DNA of 59,245 bases from an uncultured Pelagibacteraceae bacterium (GCA_902561075.1 CACEOC010000005.1:1-59245); one strand, 5' to 3'; shown: positions 37,923-47,091, counted from the first letter of the stretch. Numbers and translations are program-made. Notes: generated from the sequence alone by a model not told the origin.

Positions 37923-38804
37923 ATGTTATCTAAAAATCAATTAGGCTTTTTGTACATGTTTTTATCAGTTTGTGCATTTTCTTTAATGGATTTGGTAGTT
38001 AAATGGTCAAATGGGTATCCTTTAGGACAAGTTTTGTTCTTCAGAGGTTTTGTTGGAGCATTAATATATTTCTTAATTATACCAAGAGAAAGAATATCAA
38101 ATTTTTATTATACAAAAAGACCAGGATTACACTTTTTGAGATGTTTTTTTGGTTTAATAGCTTTACTTTCAATTTTTACAGCTTTAAGAAATTTACCTTT
38201 AGCTACAGTTGTGAGTATTTCATTTGCTGCCCCTATATTTACAACTATTTTTTCAATTTTTTTTTTAAGCGAAAAAGTTGGAATTTACAGATGGTTGGCT
38301 GTTTTAATCGGGTTTTTAGGAATAATTATAATAGCCGAACCAGGTTTAAAAGATCTAAATATATACTATATTTACCCAATTATATTCTGCCTAGGGATGG
38401 CTTATGTAGCTATTTCAATTAGACAATTATCCAAAACAGAGCCTGTGTGGTTAATTTCACTATATTTTTCAATTGCTATAACAATCATAAGTTTGACTAC
38501 AATTCCAAGCGGGTGGGTTATGCCAAGCTTAGTGGATTTTATTATTTTATCTCTGTTAGGTATTTTTGGTGGAGTAGCAAACTTGTGGTTAAGTCAATCA
38601 TATAAATTTTCTGAGGTATCTTTGGTAACACCATTAAAATATTTAGCTTTAGTATTTGCTATTATATTTGGGTATTTTATTTGGGACGAGATACCGACAT
38701 TAAAGACTATTTCGGGTGCATTTTTGGTAATATTATCCTCTGTAATTATATTTAGAAGAGAGATTCAATTAAATAAACAGGTTTCGGTTCCTCGACATGA
38801 CTAA
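37923..38804 (+). CDS. EamA/DMT-family transporter
   Basis: Inner-membrane drug/metabolite-type transporter of 293 residues with about ten hydrophobic helices in two EamA repeats. Each repeat ends in the usual pattern: LATVVSISFAAPIFTTIFSI (about 90-109) in the first, and SLVTPLKYLALVFAIIFGY in the second. The gene overlaps the AlkA-like gene by 8 bases. Substrate cannot be read from the sequence; amino acids or other metabolites are typical. Confidence 0.88.
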   Translation: MLSKNQLGFLYMFLSVCAFSLMDLVVKWSNGYPLGQVLFFRGFVGALIYFLIIPRERISNFYYTKRPGLHFLRCFFGLIALLSIFTALRNLPLATVVSISFAAPIFTTIFSIFFLSEKVGIYRWLAVLIGFLGIIIIAEPGLKDLNIYYIYPIIFCLGMAYVAISIRQLSKTEPVWLISLYFSIAITIISLTTIPSGWVMPSLVDFIILSLLGIFGGVANLWLSQSYKFSEVSLVTPLKYLALVFAIIFGYFIWDEIPTLKTISGAFLVILSSVIIFRREIQLNKQVSVPRHD

Positions 38805-39423
38805 TACTCCAATTTATTGGAATAAAGCAAAAAATCATTTGTCAAAAAAAGATAAAGTGATGAAAATTTTAATTAAGAGATATAATGATACCACTCTTAG
38901 TACTCGTAAAGATATTTTTTATTCTTTATGTAAAAGTATAATTGGGCAACAAATTAGTGTTGCAGCCGCGGATTCAGTTTTTAAAAAATTTAGCAATTCT
39001 TGTAAAGGTAAAATTACACCTAAAAGTGTTAGAAAACTTGGATTGATTAAATTAAAAAAATGTGGGTTAAGTAGACAAAAAGCTAAAGGTATTAAAGAAT
39101 TGTCAGAAAAATTTATTAGTAAATCATTTAATCCTAAATTAATAAAAAAAATGAATGATGAAGAAGCTATTCAGTATTTATCAACACTTAGACAAATCGG
39201 AAGATGGTCAGCTGAAATGATTTTATTATTCACATTTAATAGATCAAACATCTGGCCTGTGCAAGATATAGGTTTATTAAGAGCAATTTCAAATAATTAT
39301 AAAAAAAAATACTTACCACCTCAAAGATTTGTTAGTCATCTAAAAAGTAAATTTACTCCGTATTGTTCGGTAGCAACGTGGTATTTATGGAGGTCTATAG
39401 ATGACGAGCCAATACAATACTAA
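38797..39423 (+). CDS. AlkA-like DNA-3-methyladenine glycosylase (HhH-GPD)
   Basis: Base-excision repair glycosylase of 208 residues. It has SIIGQQISVAAADSVF (about 48-63), a helix-hairpin-helix with LRQIGRWSAEMI (about 131-142), and the catalytic Asp157 in WPVQDIGLLRA. No Fe-S cysteine cluster is present, which separates it from Nth/MutY. It probably removes alkylated purines. Its TAA overlaps the opposing DUF1330 stop by 4 bases. Confidence 0.88.
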   Translation: MTNTPIYWNKAKNHLSKKDKVMKILIKRYNDTTLSTRKDIFYSLCKSIIGQQISVAAADSVFKKFSNSCKGKITPKSVRKLGLIKLKKCGLSRQKAKGIKELSEKFISKSFNPKLIKKMNDEEAIQYLSTLRQIGRWSAEMILLFTFNRSNIWPVQDIGLLRAISNNYKKKYLPPQRFVSHLKSKFTPYCSVATWYLWRSIDDEPIQY

Positions 39424-39707
39424 GGTCCCTCTACAATTTGAAAATCTCTAACAACTGTTCCTTTTAAAAAAGAGTGTGCTTTCTGATACTCCTTTGAATA
39501 ATAATAATTCTTAGCTTCTTCGAAAGAGGGAAATTCTATTACAACTGTTCTTGGTGAATCATTACCCTCAATTGTTAATTTTTTTCCACCCCTAACAATT
39601 ATTTTGCCCTTGTATTTTTCGATAGCTGGAATTGCACTTTCAGCATACTTTTTTAGTAATTTTTCGTCTCCTATACTTTTGTATATACAAACTACATAGC
39701 CTTTCAT
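39420..39707 (-). CDS. DUF1330 family protein
   Basis: The 95 residues fit the small ferredoxin-like DUF1330 family, seen as KYAESAIPAIEKYKGKIIVRGG in the N-terminal half (first part quoted) and VVIEFPSFEEAKNYY in the C-terminal half. No catalytic role is established for the family. It follows the GT17 gene without a gap on the same strand. Confidence 0.85.
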   Translation of the reverse strand: MKGYVVCIYKSIGDEKLLKKYAESAIPAIEKYKGKIIVRGGKKLTIEGNDSPRTVVIEFPSFEEAKNYYYSKEYQKAHSFLKGTVVRDFQIVEGP

Positions 39708-40598
39708 TTAATCAATCCAACTTTTAAAAATTTCTATATTATTCTGAATATATATAGGCAATTTATTTATTGCAAATTTTTCTAACTTTTTTCCTGTTCC
39801 AACTTTATTAACTGTTTTATCAACAGATAAATCGTATATGGCTTGTTTATTTTTAATTATATCTTCAATTTCTTTTACACTTAGGGATGCCAAATCGAAT
39901 TCCCTATGATGAAGGTATGACCTTAGTTTATGTTCAATCTCTTTTGCTGATTTAATATTAGAAAAATGCCAGCCTCCATCTTGTATTAATTTTACACTGG
40001 AATATTTTGTATTTGAAAAAAAAATATCAATTCTAAAAAAAGGGTATCTTCTATCTTTAATATTCCTAAGCCATTGAGGTGATTTTAAATTTTTGAACTT
40101 GCACACTTTAGTGCCTGTCCATTTAAAGTTTGGAATAGTCAAATTAAATTTGTAATAAAACATATCTTGTTTAAATAAAATAATTTTTTCTTTTATACTT
40201 TTAAAATCTATTTGGTTTAATTTTGGTATTTCATCAACATCTGAAATCATTATTATATCGTCTTGATCTGCATTGGATAATCCCTTGTAAATAAAATTCC
40301 TTTGGCCATTTTCCCTAAACTGTGCATTATTAATATACTTAATACTTTTTATAGTTTCATTGTCATTGATTTTCACTTCTTGTATTTGTTCTGGCTCAAT
40401 ATCAAAAATAATATAAATAATTTTATGTTCAAATTTTTTAAATTTTTGTTTGTCAAATTTTAAAGCCCTTTTTTCACCTTTATGATTAAAGGTAGATTCT
40501 ACTATTACAAAATAGTCAACGAAGTCATTGAGAACATTTAATCTTAAATCGAGAATTATCTCCTCGTCAAAATACATAAAACAATCAAAAATTTTCAT
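39708..40598 (-). CDS. Glycosyltransferase family 17 protein
   Basis: The 296 residues resemble GT17, named for the eukaryotic enzyme that adds bisecting N-acetylglucosamine. Features are MKIFDCFMYFDEEIILDLRLN at the start (first part), DYFVIVESTFNHKG (about 28-41), the DVD metal-binding triplet at 120-122 in IMISDVDEIP, and GGWHFSN. It has no signal peptide. The likely role is in surface polysaccharide or lipid-linked glycan synthesis, with donor and acceptor unknown. DUF1330 follows directly. Confidence 0.87.
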   Translation of the reverse strand: MKIFDCFMYFDEEIILDLRLNVLNDFVDYFVIVESTFNHKGEKRALKFDKQKFKKFEHKIIYIIFDIEPEQIQEVKINDNETIKSIKYINNAQFRENGQRNFIYKGLSNADQDDIIMISDVDEIPKLNQIDFKSIKEKIILFKQDMFYYKFNLTIPNFKWTGTKVCKFKNLKSPQWLRNIKDRRYPFFRIDIFFSNTKYSSVKLIQDGGWHFSNIKSAKEIEHKLRSYLHHREFDLASLSVKEIEDIIKNKQAIYDLSVDKTVNKVGTGKKLEKFAINKLPIYIQNNIEIFKSWID

Positions 40599-40639
40599 AA
40601 ATATATTTAAATACTTTAAATACTATATTAAAATCTTTT

Positions 40640-41164
40640 ATGGAAAAAAAATTAATAATATCTTTTGACGAATATCTGGATACCGTTGAAAAATTATCAA
40701 TAGAAATCAACAAAAAATACGAACCTACAGTTTTAGTTGGTATTATGAGAGGAGCTGCGCCAATAATCGATATCTTATCAAGAATTTTTAAATTGCCTAC
40801 AGCATATGTTGTTATTCAGAGTTATTCTGGAGCAGGAGTAGAAAATCATCAAGGTGAATTAATTTTTTCAAGGGATATAAGTTCAATTGCAAATGAAAAA
40901 GATTTCAAGAAAATTCTCCTTGTTGATGATCTATCTGATACAGGATTAACATTAAATAAAAGTATTGAATGGCTAAAAAATTATAATCCTATAAAAAACT
41001 ATATTAAGGAAATTAAAACTGCATGTTTATGGAAAAAAAAATCCTCAAAATTTATACCCGATTTTTGTCCAATTAAACTAAAAGATGACCCTTGGATTGT
41101 TCAACCCACTGAACATTACGAAGATATTAATATAAAAAAAATTATTGAGAAACAGAAAGGCTAG
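40640..41164 (+). CDS. Purine phosphoribosyltransferase
   Basis: The 174 residues form a type I phosphoribosyltransferase fold with GIMRGAAPI and the PRPP-binding ILLVDDLSDTGLTL (about 94-107). The length and C-terminal DPWIVQPTEHYED segment suit hypoxanthine/guanine/xanthine phosphoribosyltransferases. It converges on an AzgA-type purine permease whose stop lies 29 bases away, which supports purine salvage. The exact base is not settled. The stop codon lies inside the terminator hairpin at 41157-41181. Confidence 0.83.
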   Translation: MEKKLIISFDEYLDTVEKLSIEINKKYEPTVLVGIMRGAAPIIDILSRIFKLPTAYVVIQSYSGAGVENHQGELIFSRDISSIANEKDFKKILLVDDLSDTGLTLNKSIEWLKNYNPIKNYIKEIKTACLWKKKSSKFIPDFCPIKLKDDPWIVQPTEHYEDINIKKIIEKQKG

Positions 41165-41181
41165 AAAAAATATCTAGCCTT
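41157..41181. terminator. Bidirectional hairpin between phosphoribosyltransferase and purine permease
   Basis: A perfect 9-base inverted repeat AAGGCTAGA (41157-41165) and TCTAGCCTT (41173-41181) with a 7-base loop lies between two convergent stops. The plus-strand stop codon (41162-41164) is part of the stem. The U-tracts on both sides are poor, so termination efficiency is uncertain. Confidence 0.6.
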
Positions 41182-41193
41182 CCTATTAAATAA

Positions 41194-42483
41194 TTAACCG
41201 ACCACGAAACTGACTACGCTAAGTGCTGCAACTATCCATATTGCAGGACTTGTTTCATTAAATTTTCCAGTAAAAATTTTTATAAGTGCGTAAGACACAA
41301 ATGCAAGGGCAATACCATTTGAAATAGAATATGTAAAAGGCATTGCTATCATTGCAAGCACTGCTGGAGCACTTTCAGCAATATCATCCCACTCAATATC
41401 TGTAATGTTTCTTACAAATAAAGTTGCAATATAAATCAATGCTGCACCATCTATTTCTTTCGGTAAAGATGTTGCAAGAGGGCTGAAAAATAAACATGCA
41501 AGAAAGAGAACACCTATTACTAGTGATGTCATACCTGTCCTTCCACCTGCTTTTACTCCAGCAGCACTCTCAACGTAAGTCGTAACAGTTGAGGTGCCTA
41601 GCATTGATCCTGCAACTGTTGATACACTGTCCGACAACATTGCTTTTTCAATATCTTTTATTTTTCCATCCTTACCAATTTTGCCTGAAACATTAGCAAC
41701 GCTAGTTAACGTTCCTGCGGTATCGAAAAAATCTATAAAAAATAGAGTAAAAATAACCGTCACCATTGATGCACTTAACGCAGCGCCTAAATCAAAAGTC
41801 ATCAAGTGAGTCATAGGCGGTGGCGCGGATACTACACCATTAAATTTTCCAACTCCGGTCAGCCATGCAATAGCACTAAACGCAATGATACCAATTATAA
41901 TGTTACCTTTAATTTTAAACTTCTCCATAACTATCATTGAAATGAATGCACCAGCCCCCAATAATAACAATGGATTTGATAAATCCCCAAGCTGGACTAA
42001 TGTAACAGGATTGTCTGCTGTTAATCCCATAATTTCAAAACCGATAATAGCTAAAAACAATCCAATTCCAGCACCAATACCCAGTTTTAAACTTTTAGGA
42101 ATAGAATTTATTAGCCAAGCTCTTATAGGTGTAAGAGATATGATTAAAAACACTACACCTGCAACTAACACTGCACCAAGTGCCTCTGCAGGAGTGTATT
42201 CCATTCCAAGACATACACCATATGCTACAAAAGCATTTATACCCATACCAGGGGCCAAACCTACAGGCCAAGTTTTTGCATAAAATGCAGCAATAAAACA
42301 GGCTATAGCAGTAGCTAATGCAGTGGCCGTAAACACGCCACCGAAATCAAAACCTCCATCAGCCAGTATCACTGGGTTTAGAAACATTATGTAAGCCATT
42401 GTTAAAAAAGTAGAAACACCAGCTACAACTTCTGTTCTAAAATCAGTTTTATATTTTTTATAATTAAAATAGTTTTCTAACAT
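41194..42483 (-). CDS. AzgA/PbuG-type purine permease (NCS2)
   Basis: Inner-membrane hypoxanthine/guanine/adenine transporter of 429 residues with about 12-14 helices. Motifs are EVVAGVSTFLTMAYIMFLNP near the N terminus (first part), GLAPGMGINAFVAY, SLKLGIGAGIGLFLAIIG and FFDTAGTLTSVA, all typical of the AzgA branch. TTGGAGG six bases before the ATG is a strong ribosome-binding site. It faces a purine phosphoribosyltransferase. The 166-base region upstream shows no purine riboswitch. Confidence 0.93.
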   Translation of the reverse strand: MLENYFNYKKYKTDFRTEVVAGVSTFLTMAYIMFLNPVILADGGFDFGGVFTATALATAIACFIAAFYAKTWPVGLAPGMGINAFVAYGVCLGMEYTPAEALGAVLVAGVVFLIISLTPIRAWLINSIPKSLKLGIGAGIGLFLAIIGFEIMGLTADNPVTLVQLGDLSNPLLLLGAGAFISMIVMEKFKIKGNIIIGIIAFSAIAWLTGVGKFNGVVSAPPPMTHLMTFDLGAALSASMVTVIFTLFFIDFFDTAGTLTSVANVSGKIGKDGKIKDIEKAMLSDSVSTVAGSMLGTSTVTTYVESAAGVKAGGRTGMTSLVIGVLFLACLFFSPLATSLPKEIDGAALIYIATLFVRNITDIEWDDIAESAPAVLAMIAMPFTYSISNGIALAFVSYALIKIFTGKFNETSPAIWIVAALSVVSFVVG

Positions 42484-42649
42484 TGAACCTCCAAAAAAAT
42501 CAAAATAAACGATTCTTTTTCAAAAATCTTATGTTTAATAAGGATATGTGTTATGAATGTTATTAAAGGAACTTTTTTTTCAACTAAAAAGTTAATTTAA
42601 AGCATTTAAGTGTTTAAATTTTTGACACAATTAAATGTTTTAAACATGT

Positions 42650-42952
42650 ATGAAATTTAAAATAATAATTATAGGGATATTATCAATAATTTTTTTAAAC
42701 AGTTGTCAGACTATAAAAAATAAATCTGATGAGGTTGCAGAGAGAGAAAATGAAAAATTTGGCCAGTTTGTTGGAAAACAAGTTTCTGAAATAAAATCTG
42801 AATTAGGGGTTCCTACAGACGATTATATTGATGAGCTGGGTAATGAAACTTTAGTTTTTAAAACTAAAAAATATGGGATACCTTGTGAAAGAAAGTTTAC
42901 AATTAACACCAATGGAACAATAATTGGTTTTTCCTCAAGTGGATGTATTTAA
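42650..42952 (+). CDS. Small putative lipoprotein
   Basis: The 100 residues begin with a lipoprotein signal peptide (about 1-19) whose lipobox is LNSC. The mature part is charged, followed by LGVPTDDYIDELGNETLVF and two later cysteines (YGIPCERKF, SSGCI) that could form a disulfide. The layout loosely resembles small BamE/SmpA-like outer-membrane lipoproteins, but I do not recognise a family. A strong hairpin follows the stop at once. Confidence 0.75.
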   Translation: MKFKIIIIGILSIIFLNSCQTIKNKSDEVAERENEKFGQFVGKQVSEIKSELGVPTDDYIDELGNETLVFKTKKYGIPCERKFTINTNGTIIGFSSSGCI

Positions 42953-42954
42953 TA

Positions 42955-42978
42955 CTTGTGGGGAATAGTCCCCACAAG
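42955..42978. terminator. Hairpin after the small lipoprotein gene
   Basis: A perfect 10-base inverted repeat CTTGTGGGGA (42955-42964) and TCCCCACAAG (42969-42978) with a 4-base loop follows the lipoprotein stop by 2 bases. It lies 13 bases before the end of the opposing hsp20 gene. G+C-rich for this genome. The flanking T-run is short, so it is called from the stem strength and place. Confidence 0.7.
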
Positions 42979-42990
42979 CAAGTTTAATAC

Positions 42991-43437
42991 TTATTTTATC
43001 TCAATAAGTTTTTTCTTCTTATGCTCAGGTACAATTCTTTCACAAGCAATTCTCAAAAGACCATCTTTTAATTCTGCCCCATTTACTTTTACATCATCTG
43101 CAATAGTAAATGATCTAGCAAATTGTCTTTGAGAAATACCTTTATGAATAATTTCACCATTTACATCTTTATTCTCAGATTTATCAACTTGTTTTGTTCT
43201 TACAGTTAACAAATTATCTTCGAATTCAACTTCAACATCATTTTTATTAAAACCAGCAAGAGCAACTTCTATTGAATAGTTATCCTTTCCAGTTTTTCTG
43301 ATATTGTATGGTGGATAGTTTGATTGCATGCTCAAACCGCCATTACCCAGCATATTTTCAAATTGATCAAACATATCGTCAAAACCAATTGAAAAAGGTC
43401 TTAGTGAGTTAAATATAGATAGATCCTTACTTGTCAT
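42991..43437 (-). CDS. Hsp20/alpha-crystallin small heat-shock protein
   Basis: ATP-independent holdase chaperone. The ATG at 43437 (MTSKDLSIFNSLRPFSIGFDD) is preferred over an upstream in-frame start at 43458, since AAAGGAGGA sits seven bases before it. The 148 residues show YPPYNIRKTGKDNYSIEVALAGF (first part), the VEVEFEDNLLTVR segment and an IbpA-like C-terminal end. A candidate sigma-32-type promoter lies upstream at 43496-43524. Confidence 0.95.
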   Translation of the reverse strand: MTSKDLSIFNSLRPFSIGFDDMFDQFENMLGNGGLSMQSNYPPYNIRKTGKDNYSIEVALAGFNKNDVEVEFEDNLLTVRTKQVDKSENKDVNGEIIHKGISQRQFARSFTIADDVKVNGAELKDGLLRIACERIVPEHKKKKLIEIK

Positions 43438-43495
43438 GTTATCCTCCTTTGTTAGCAAGGTTATTTATGAAGTCCCATTAGGCAACTTCCATATT

Positions 43496-43524
43496 TATTT
43501 AGGAATTAATTTCAATTTTTCAAT
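43496..43524 (-). promoter_or_regulatory. Candidate heat-shock (RpoH) promoter of hsp20
   Basis: On the minus strand ATTGAAA (43524-43518) and CTAAATA (43502-43496) are separated by 15 bases. This resembles the stronger candidate before groES and the alphaproteobacterial RpoH pattern of a TTGAAA-type -35 with a C/T-A-rich -10. In such AT-rich DNA this could occur by chance; the gene being a heat-shock gene raises its credibility. Confidence 0.4.
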
Positions 43525-43533
43525 AGACTAATT

Positions 43534-45609
43534 CTAAATTTTTTTTGACACTTTTAAAGCAAAAGCATAATCTAATGCTATTTCCTCTATAGCACCATCC
43601 CTTCCAGACTTTCCTCCATGTCCGGCATTCATCTCTGTTTTAAGTAGTAGTAAATTGTTGTCAGTTTTATATTCTCTAAGTTTTGCTGTGAATTTTAGAG
43701 GCTCGTCAAAAAGCACTCTATTATCACTCAGGCTGGTTGTTATGAACATATGAGGATAATCCATTTTTTTAATATTGTTGTACGGAGCATAAGAATAAAT
43801 ATATTCAAAATGCTCTTTATTATCCTTAGCATTACCAAATTCATCAAATTCACCTACAGTTAATGGTAACGAATGATCTAAATTAGTTGTAAGTGAGTCT
43901 ACAAATGGGACTGCAAGTATCATCGCTAAAAATAACTCTGGTTTTTGATTTACAGCTGCTCCCATAAGCAATCCACCTGCAGAGCCTCCAAATCCAATGA
44001 TTTTTTTTTTAGAGGTGTAGTTTTTGCTTATTAAGTATTCTGCAGAAGCTAAGTAATCTTCAAAGGTATTTTTTTTATTTAAAAGCTTTCCTTCTTTCCA
44101 CCATTTCATTCCTTTTTCCATACCACCTCTTATATGTGCGGTAGCCCATATAATATCTCTATTTATTAAACTAAACTTAGTTGAAGAAAATGATGGTGAC
44201 ATTGAATTCCCATATGAACCGTAACCATATAATAACAAATTTGCCGTGCCATCGATTTTAGTTTTTTTATGTCTGGTAAGAGTTATCGGTACTACTCTTC
44301 CATCGTGAGACTTACACTCTAATCGTTCTACTATATAATCACCCGGTGTATGACCCGAGGGTATCTCTTGTTCTTTGACTAATTTTCTTTCTTTTGATTT
44401 GAGATTGTAAAGATATGTCCTTGATTGAGTTTTAGGAGATGAATAACTTAAATATATATTATCAGTATTCCTATCTTTTTGTATTAAAGAAATACCTGGG
44501 TCTATGACAATTTCGTCTGTAAATGTAATTTCCTCCTCTTTCCCATTAAGTTCATTTTTTACGAATACTTTCGCAAGTGCGTTTGAAACTTCAGACCTTA
44601 AAGTCCAATTTTTAAGAAAAGTAAGTCCCCCAATTAAAACTTCCTCTTGTGCAGCTATATATGGTTTCCAATTTTGAGTTATTAAATCATCACAATAATC
44701 TATTTTAAAATCTTCAGCATTTTCATTTGTATGTAAATAGAAATTATTGTTCCACGAATTTGTAGAATAAATTATTCCTCTTTCTCTCTTTTTTATAATT
44801 TTAGGTTTAGGAATTTCCTCATTAACTCCAAAGTAAAATTGTTCTGAGGTATTATGATCTGAAGTTGTAATTATAAAATACTTTTCATCAGAAGTTAAAC
44901 CTATACCTACTGTGAACGCCTCACTTTGCTCTTCAAATATTAATATATCATTTGATATAGATGTACCTATTTTATGTCGGAATATTTTTCTAGGTCTATG
45001 AAATTTATCTAATTTAGAATAAAAAATATATTTGTCATCTAAACTAAATGTAATGTTTCCTGATGTATCTTCTATTTTTTCTGAGATGAGCTCATTAGTT
45101 TTTATATTTCTAAGATAAATTGAAAAATATTCGGATCCTTTAAGATCAAGAGAATATCCCAATATTTGATCATTGTAACTAACTTCTAAATCTCCAACAC
45201 CAAAATATTCGGTATTTAATTTTTTTTTTTCTTTATCTCCATTCCAATATTCCTCAATTTCATTAGTTCCATTTTTTTTTCTTAGCTTAATAGAGTAATT
45301 TCCCTCCTCAGTAGTTTTAGTCCAATATTCATAGTTTGTATCCTTAAAGGGTATAGACTCGTCATTTAATTTGATTCTACCTTTTATTTCATCAAATAGT
45401 TCTTTTTGTATTTTTTTGGTATCTTTCAGATGATAATCTGTAAAAGCATTTTCTTCCTCTAAATACTTTTTGACCTCAGGATCAAGTTTTGAGCTATCTT
45501 TAAGCACATCTAAGATATTTGATTGGTGAACCCAACTATAATCATCTTGCCAATCTATGTTGTGACAAGTTTTAATTTCGGTTTTTTTTTTAAGTTGTGG
45601 TACTTTCAT
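43534..45609 (-). CDS. ptrB: S9 family prolyl oligopeptidase (oligopeptidase B-like)
   Basis: Cytoplasmic serine peptidase of 691 residues with an N-terminal beta-propeller (about 60-400) and an alpha/beta-hydrolase domain (about 400-691). The catalytic Ser is in GFGGSAGGLL, and the His in NAGHGGKSGR near the C terminus. YGSYGNSMSPSFS and RGGMEKGMKWWKEGK are typical of oligopeptidase B, which cleaves short peptides after basic residues. It has no signal peptide. Its ATG lies only 16 bases from the ATG of the divergent J-domain gene. Confidence 0.92.
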   Translation of the reverse strand: MKVPQLKKKTEIKTCHNIDWQDDYSWVHQSNILDVLKDSSKLDPEVKKYLEEENAFTDYHLKDTKKIQKELFDEIKGRIKLNDESIPFKDTNYEYWTKTTEEGNYSIKLRKKNGTNEIEEYWNGDKEKKKLNTEYFGVGDLEVSYNDQILGYSLDLKGSEYFSIYLRNIKTNELISEKIEDTSGNITFSLDDKYIFYSKLDKFHRPRKIFRHKIGTSISNDILIFEEQSEAFTVGIGLTSDEKYFIITTSDHNTSEQFYFGVNEEIPKPKIIKKRERGIIYSTNSWNNNFYLHTNENAEDFKIDYCDDLITQNWKPYIAAQEEVLIGGLTFLKNWTLRSEVSNALAKVFVKNELNGKEEEITFTDEIVIDPGISLIQKDRNTDNIYLSYSSPKTQSRTYLYNLKSKERKLVKEQEIPSGHTPGDYIVERLECKSHDGRVVPITLTRHKKTKIDGTANLLLYGYGSYGNSMSPSFSSTKFSLINRDIIWATAHIRGGMEKGMKWWKEGKLLNKKNTFEDYLASAEYLISKNYTSKKKIIGFGGSAGGLLMGAAVNQKPELFLAMILAVPFVDSLTTNLDHSLPLTVGEFDEFGNAKDNKEHFEYIYSYAPYNNIKKMDYPHMFITTSLSDNRVLFDEPLKFTAKLREYKTDNNLLLLKTEMNAGHGGKSGRDGAIEEIALDYAFALKVSKKI

Positions 45610-45625
45610 ATAAAAAATCTATTAT

Positions 45626-46135
45626 ATGAATATTTTTATAATAACACTTGTTATTTTTGTCATAATTTACCTTTTTCTTAATTGGTTTGCGAAGAGTTCA
45701 ACAAAAAAAGTTGCTAAAACAATTAGATCTGCTGTAATAGTTATATCAATTTTATTAGCTCTTCTTATGGCTTTTGCTGGAAGATATATTTTTTCATTGC
45801 CATTTTTAATGATGGTTTTGCCATTAATAAAAACAAAAGCAGGTTTAACATTATTACAACTACTTAGAATATGGGGTCTTTTAAGAGTTCTTAAAAATTA
45901 CGGTAGGTTTAATTTTGGCAATATTAATCAAAATAATAACAGTCAGTCTATTTCATTGGAGGAGGCTTATAAGATCCTAAATTTAAACCCAAAAAAAAAA
46001 TATTCTAAAGATGAAGTGTTGAAATCATACAAAAAAATAATGAAAAAAATTCATCCAGATGTAAGTCCAGAACTCTCAAGATTAGCATCAATTGTAAACG
46101 AAGCAAAAGAGACAGTAATCAAAAATATAGTTTAG
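45626..46135 (+). CDS. Membrane-anchored J-domain protein
   Basis: The 169 residues carry two to three hydrophobic segments at the N terminus (about 3-18 and 34-68), then a C-terminal J-domain (about 112-169) with the HPD motif in KKIHPDVSP. Such proteins, common in alphaproteobacteria, probably recruit DnaK to the membrane. The TAG shares bases with the opposing GT9 stop (TTAG). Confidence 0.87.
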   Translation: MNIFIITLVIFVIIYLFLNWFAKSSTKKVAKTIRSAVIVISILLALLMAFAGRYIFSLPFLMMVLPLIKTKAGLTLLQLLRIWGLLRVLKNYGRFNFGNINQNNNSQSISLEEAYKILNLNPKKKYSKDEVLKSYKKIMKKIHPDVSPELSRLASIVNEAKETVIKNIV

Positions 46136-47091
46136 TTTAAAAGTTCTATATATTTTTTAAAAACTTTTTCAGGATTAATTTTATTTTTACCTAATGTATT
46201 GTGAGACACAGTTTTGTATCCGTCTGGTATTATTGGGTGCATGTTAGGACTATAATCTCCATAGACTAAAGGGGTATCTGCCATCATAACAATAGTAGGA
46301 ATTTCAAGCGCTGCAGATAAATGGCTAAAACTCGAGTCATTACAAATTGAAATATCACAATTTTTAATTATCGGCAAAATATCAACTATATTTAAATTAT
46401 CTAATGGAATACATTTTTCTTTAAATTTAGAATTCATTATTTCTTTAAGAATAATTTGTTCGTCGATGTCTTTTCCGGTAGCTAAAAAAAATTTTGCTGC
46501 ATTAGTATCACAAATTAATTCCATAAATTTAATTATTATATTTGGAGGAATTCTTTTTGTTGGACCAGATCCACCTATTCCAAGTAAAATATTTTTAAAA
46601 TTATGATCAATATTATATTTTACCTTTGCGTTTGATATTGATTTGTTATCAATATTAATTATTGGTTTACTTTCAACATTAATTCCAAGTTCTTTATTTA
46701 AAAATCTTTGAGCAGTAATAATGATATGTTGTTTGTTTTTTTTAAAAAGTGGATATTGATAAATTTTTTTAATACCAGAAAGGTTCGAAATTAAATTGAA
46801 CCTAAGTGAAGAATTAAATATAAATACTTTATCAAATTTATAATTTCTTAGACTGAAAATTAAATCAATCGATCCTTTAAATCCATCATGCTTACCTTTT
46901 TGTTTATCTCTTTCTAAAAAAATTATTTCTTTAATAAACTTATTATTTTTTAATATTTGATCTGCTTTAGTATTTTTTTTTAACAAACATGATACTGGTA
47001 CTCCAAATTTTTTTGATATAGCCTCAACAAAAGGTAAAAAAATTATCATATCCCCAATGCCAATTCGATTTTGAATAATCAATATTTTCAT
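46132..47091 (-). CDS. Glycosyltransferase family 9 (heptosyltransferase-like)
   Basis: Cytoplasmic GT-B enzyme of 319 residues, related to the heptosyltransferases of lipopolysaccharide core synthesis. The N-terminal IIQNRIGIGDMIIFLPF, the central LLGIGGSGPTKRIPP and the C-terminal CNDSSFSHLSAALEIPTI are diagnostic of GT9. Donor and acceptor sugars are unknown. It is divergent from the DapA-like gene across 47 bases. Confidence 0.87.
   Translation of the reverse strand: MKILIIQNRIGIGDMIIFLPFVEAISKKFGVPVSCLLKKNTKADQILKNNKFIKEIIFLERDKQKGKHDGFKGSIDLIFSLRNYKFDKVFIFNSSLRFNLISNLSGIKKIYQYPLFKKNKQHIIITAQRFLNKELGINVESKPIINIDNKSISNAKVKYNIDHNFKNILLGIGGSGPTKRIPPNIIIKFMELICDTNAAKFFLATGKDIDEQIILKEIMNSKFKEKCIPLDNLNIVDILPIIKNCDISICNDSSFSHLSAALEIPTIVMMADTPLVYGDYSPNMHPIIPDGYKTVSHNTLGKNKINPEKVFKKYIELLN

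Noticed and set aside
42484-42649. Possible purine riboswitch or promoter upstream of the purine permease and small lipoprotein
   Set aside because: The conserved purine-aptamer core is absent. A TTGACA box at 42622-42627 has no -10 at a usable distance before the lipoprotein start at 42650. The short AACTTTTT/AAAAAGTT repeat is likely chance in AT-rich DNA.
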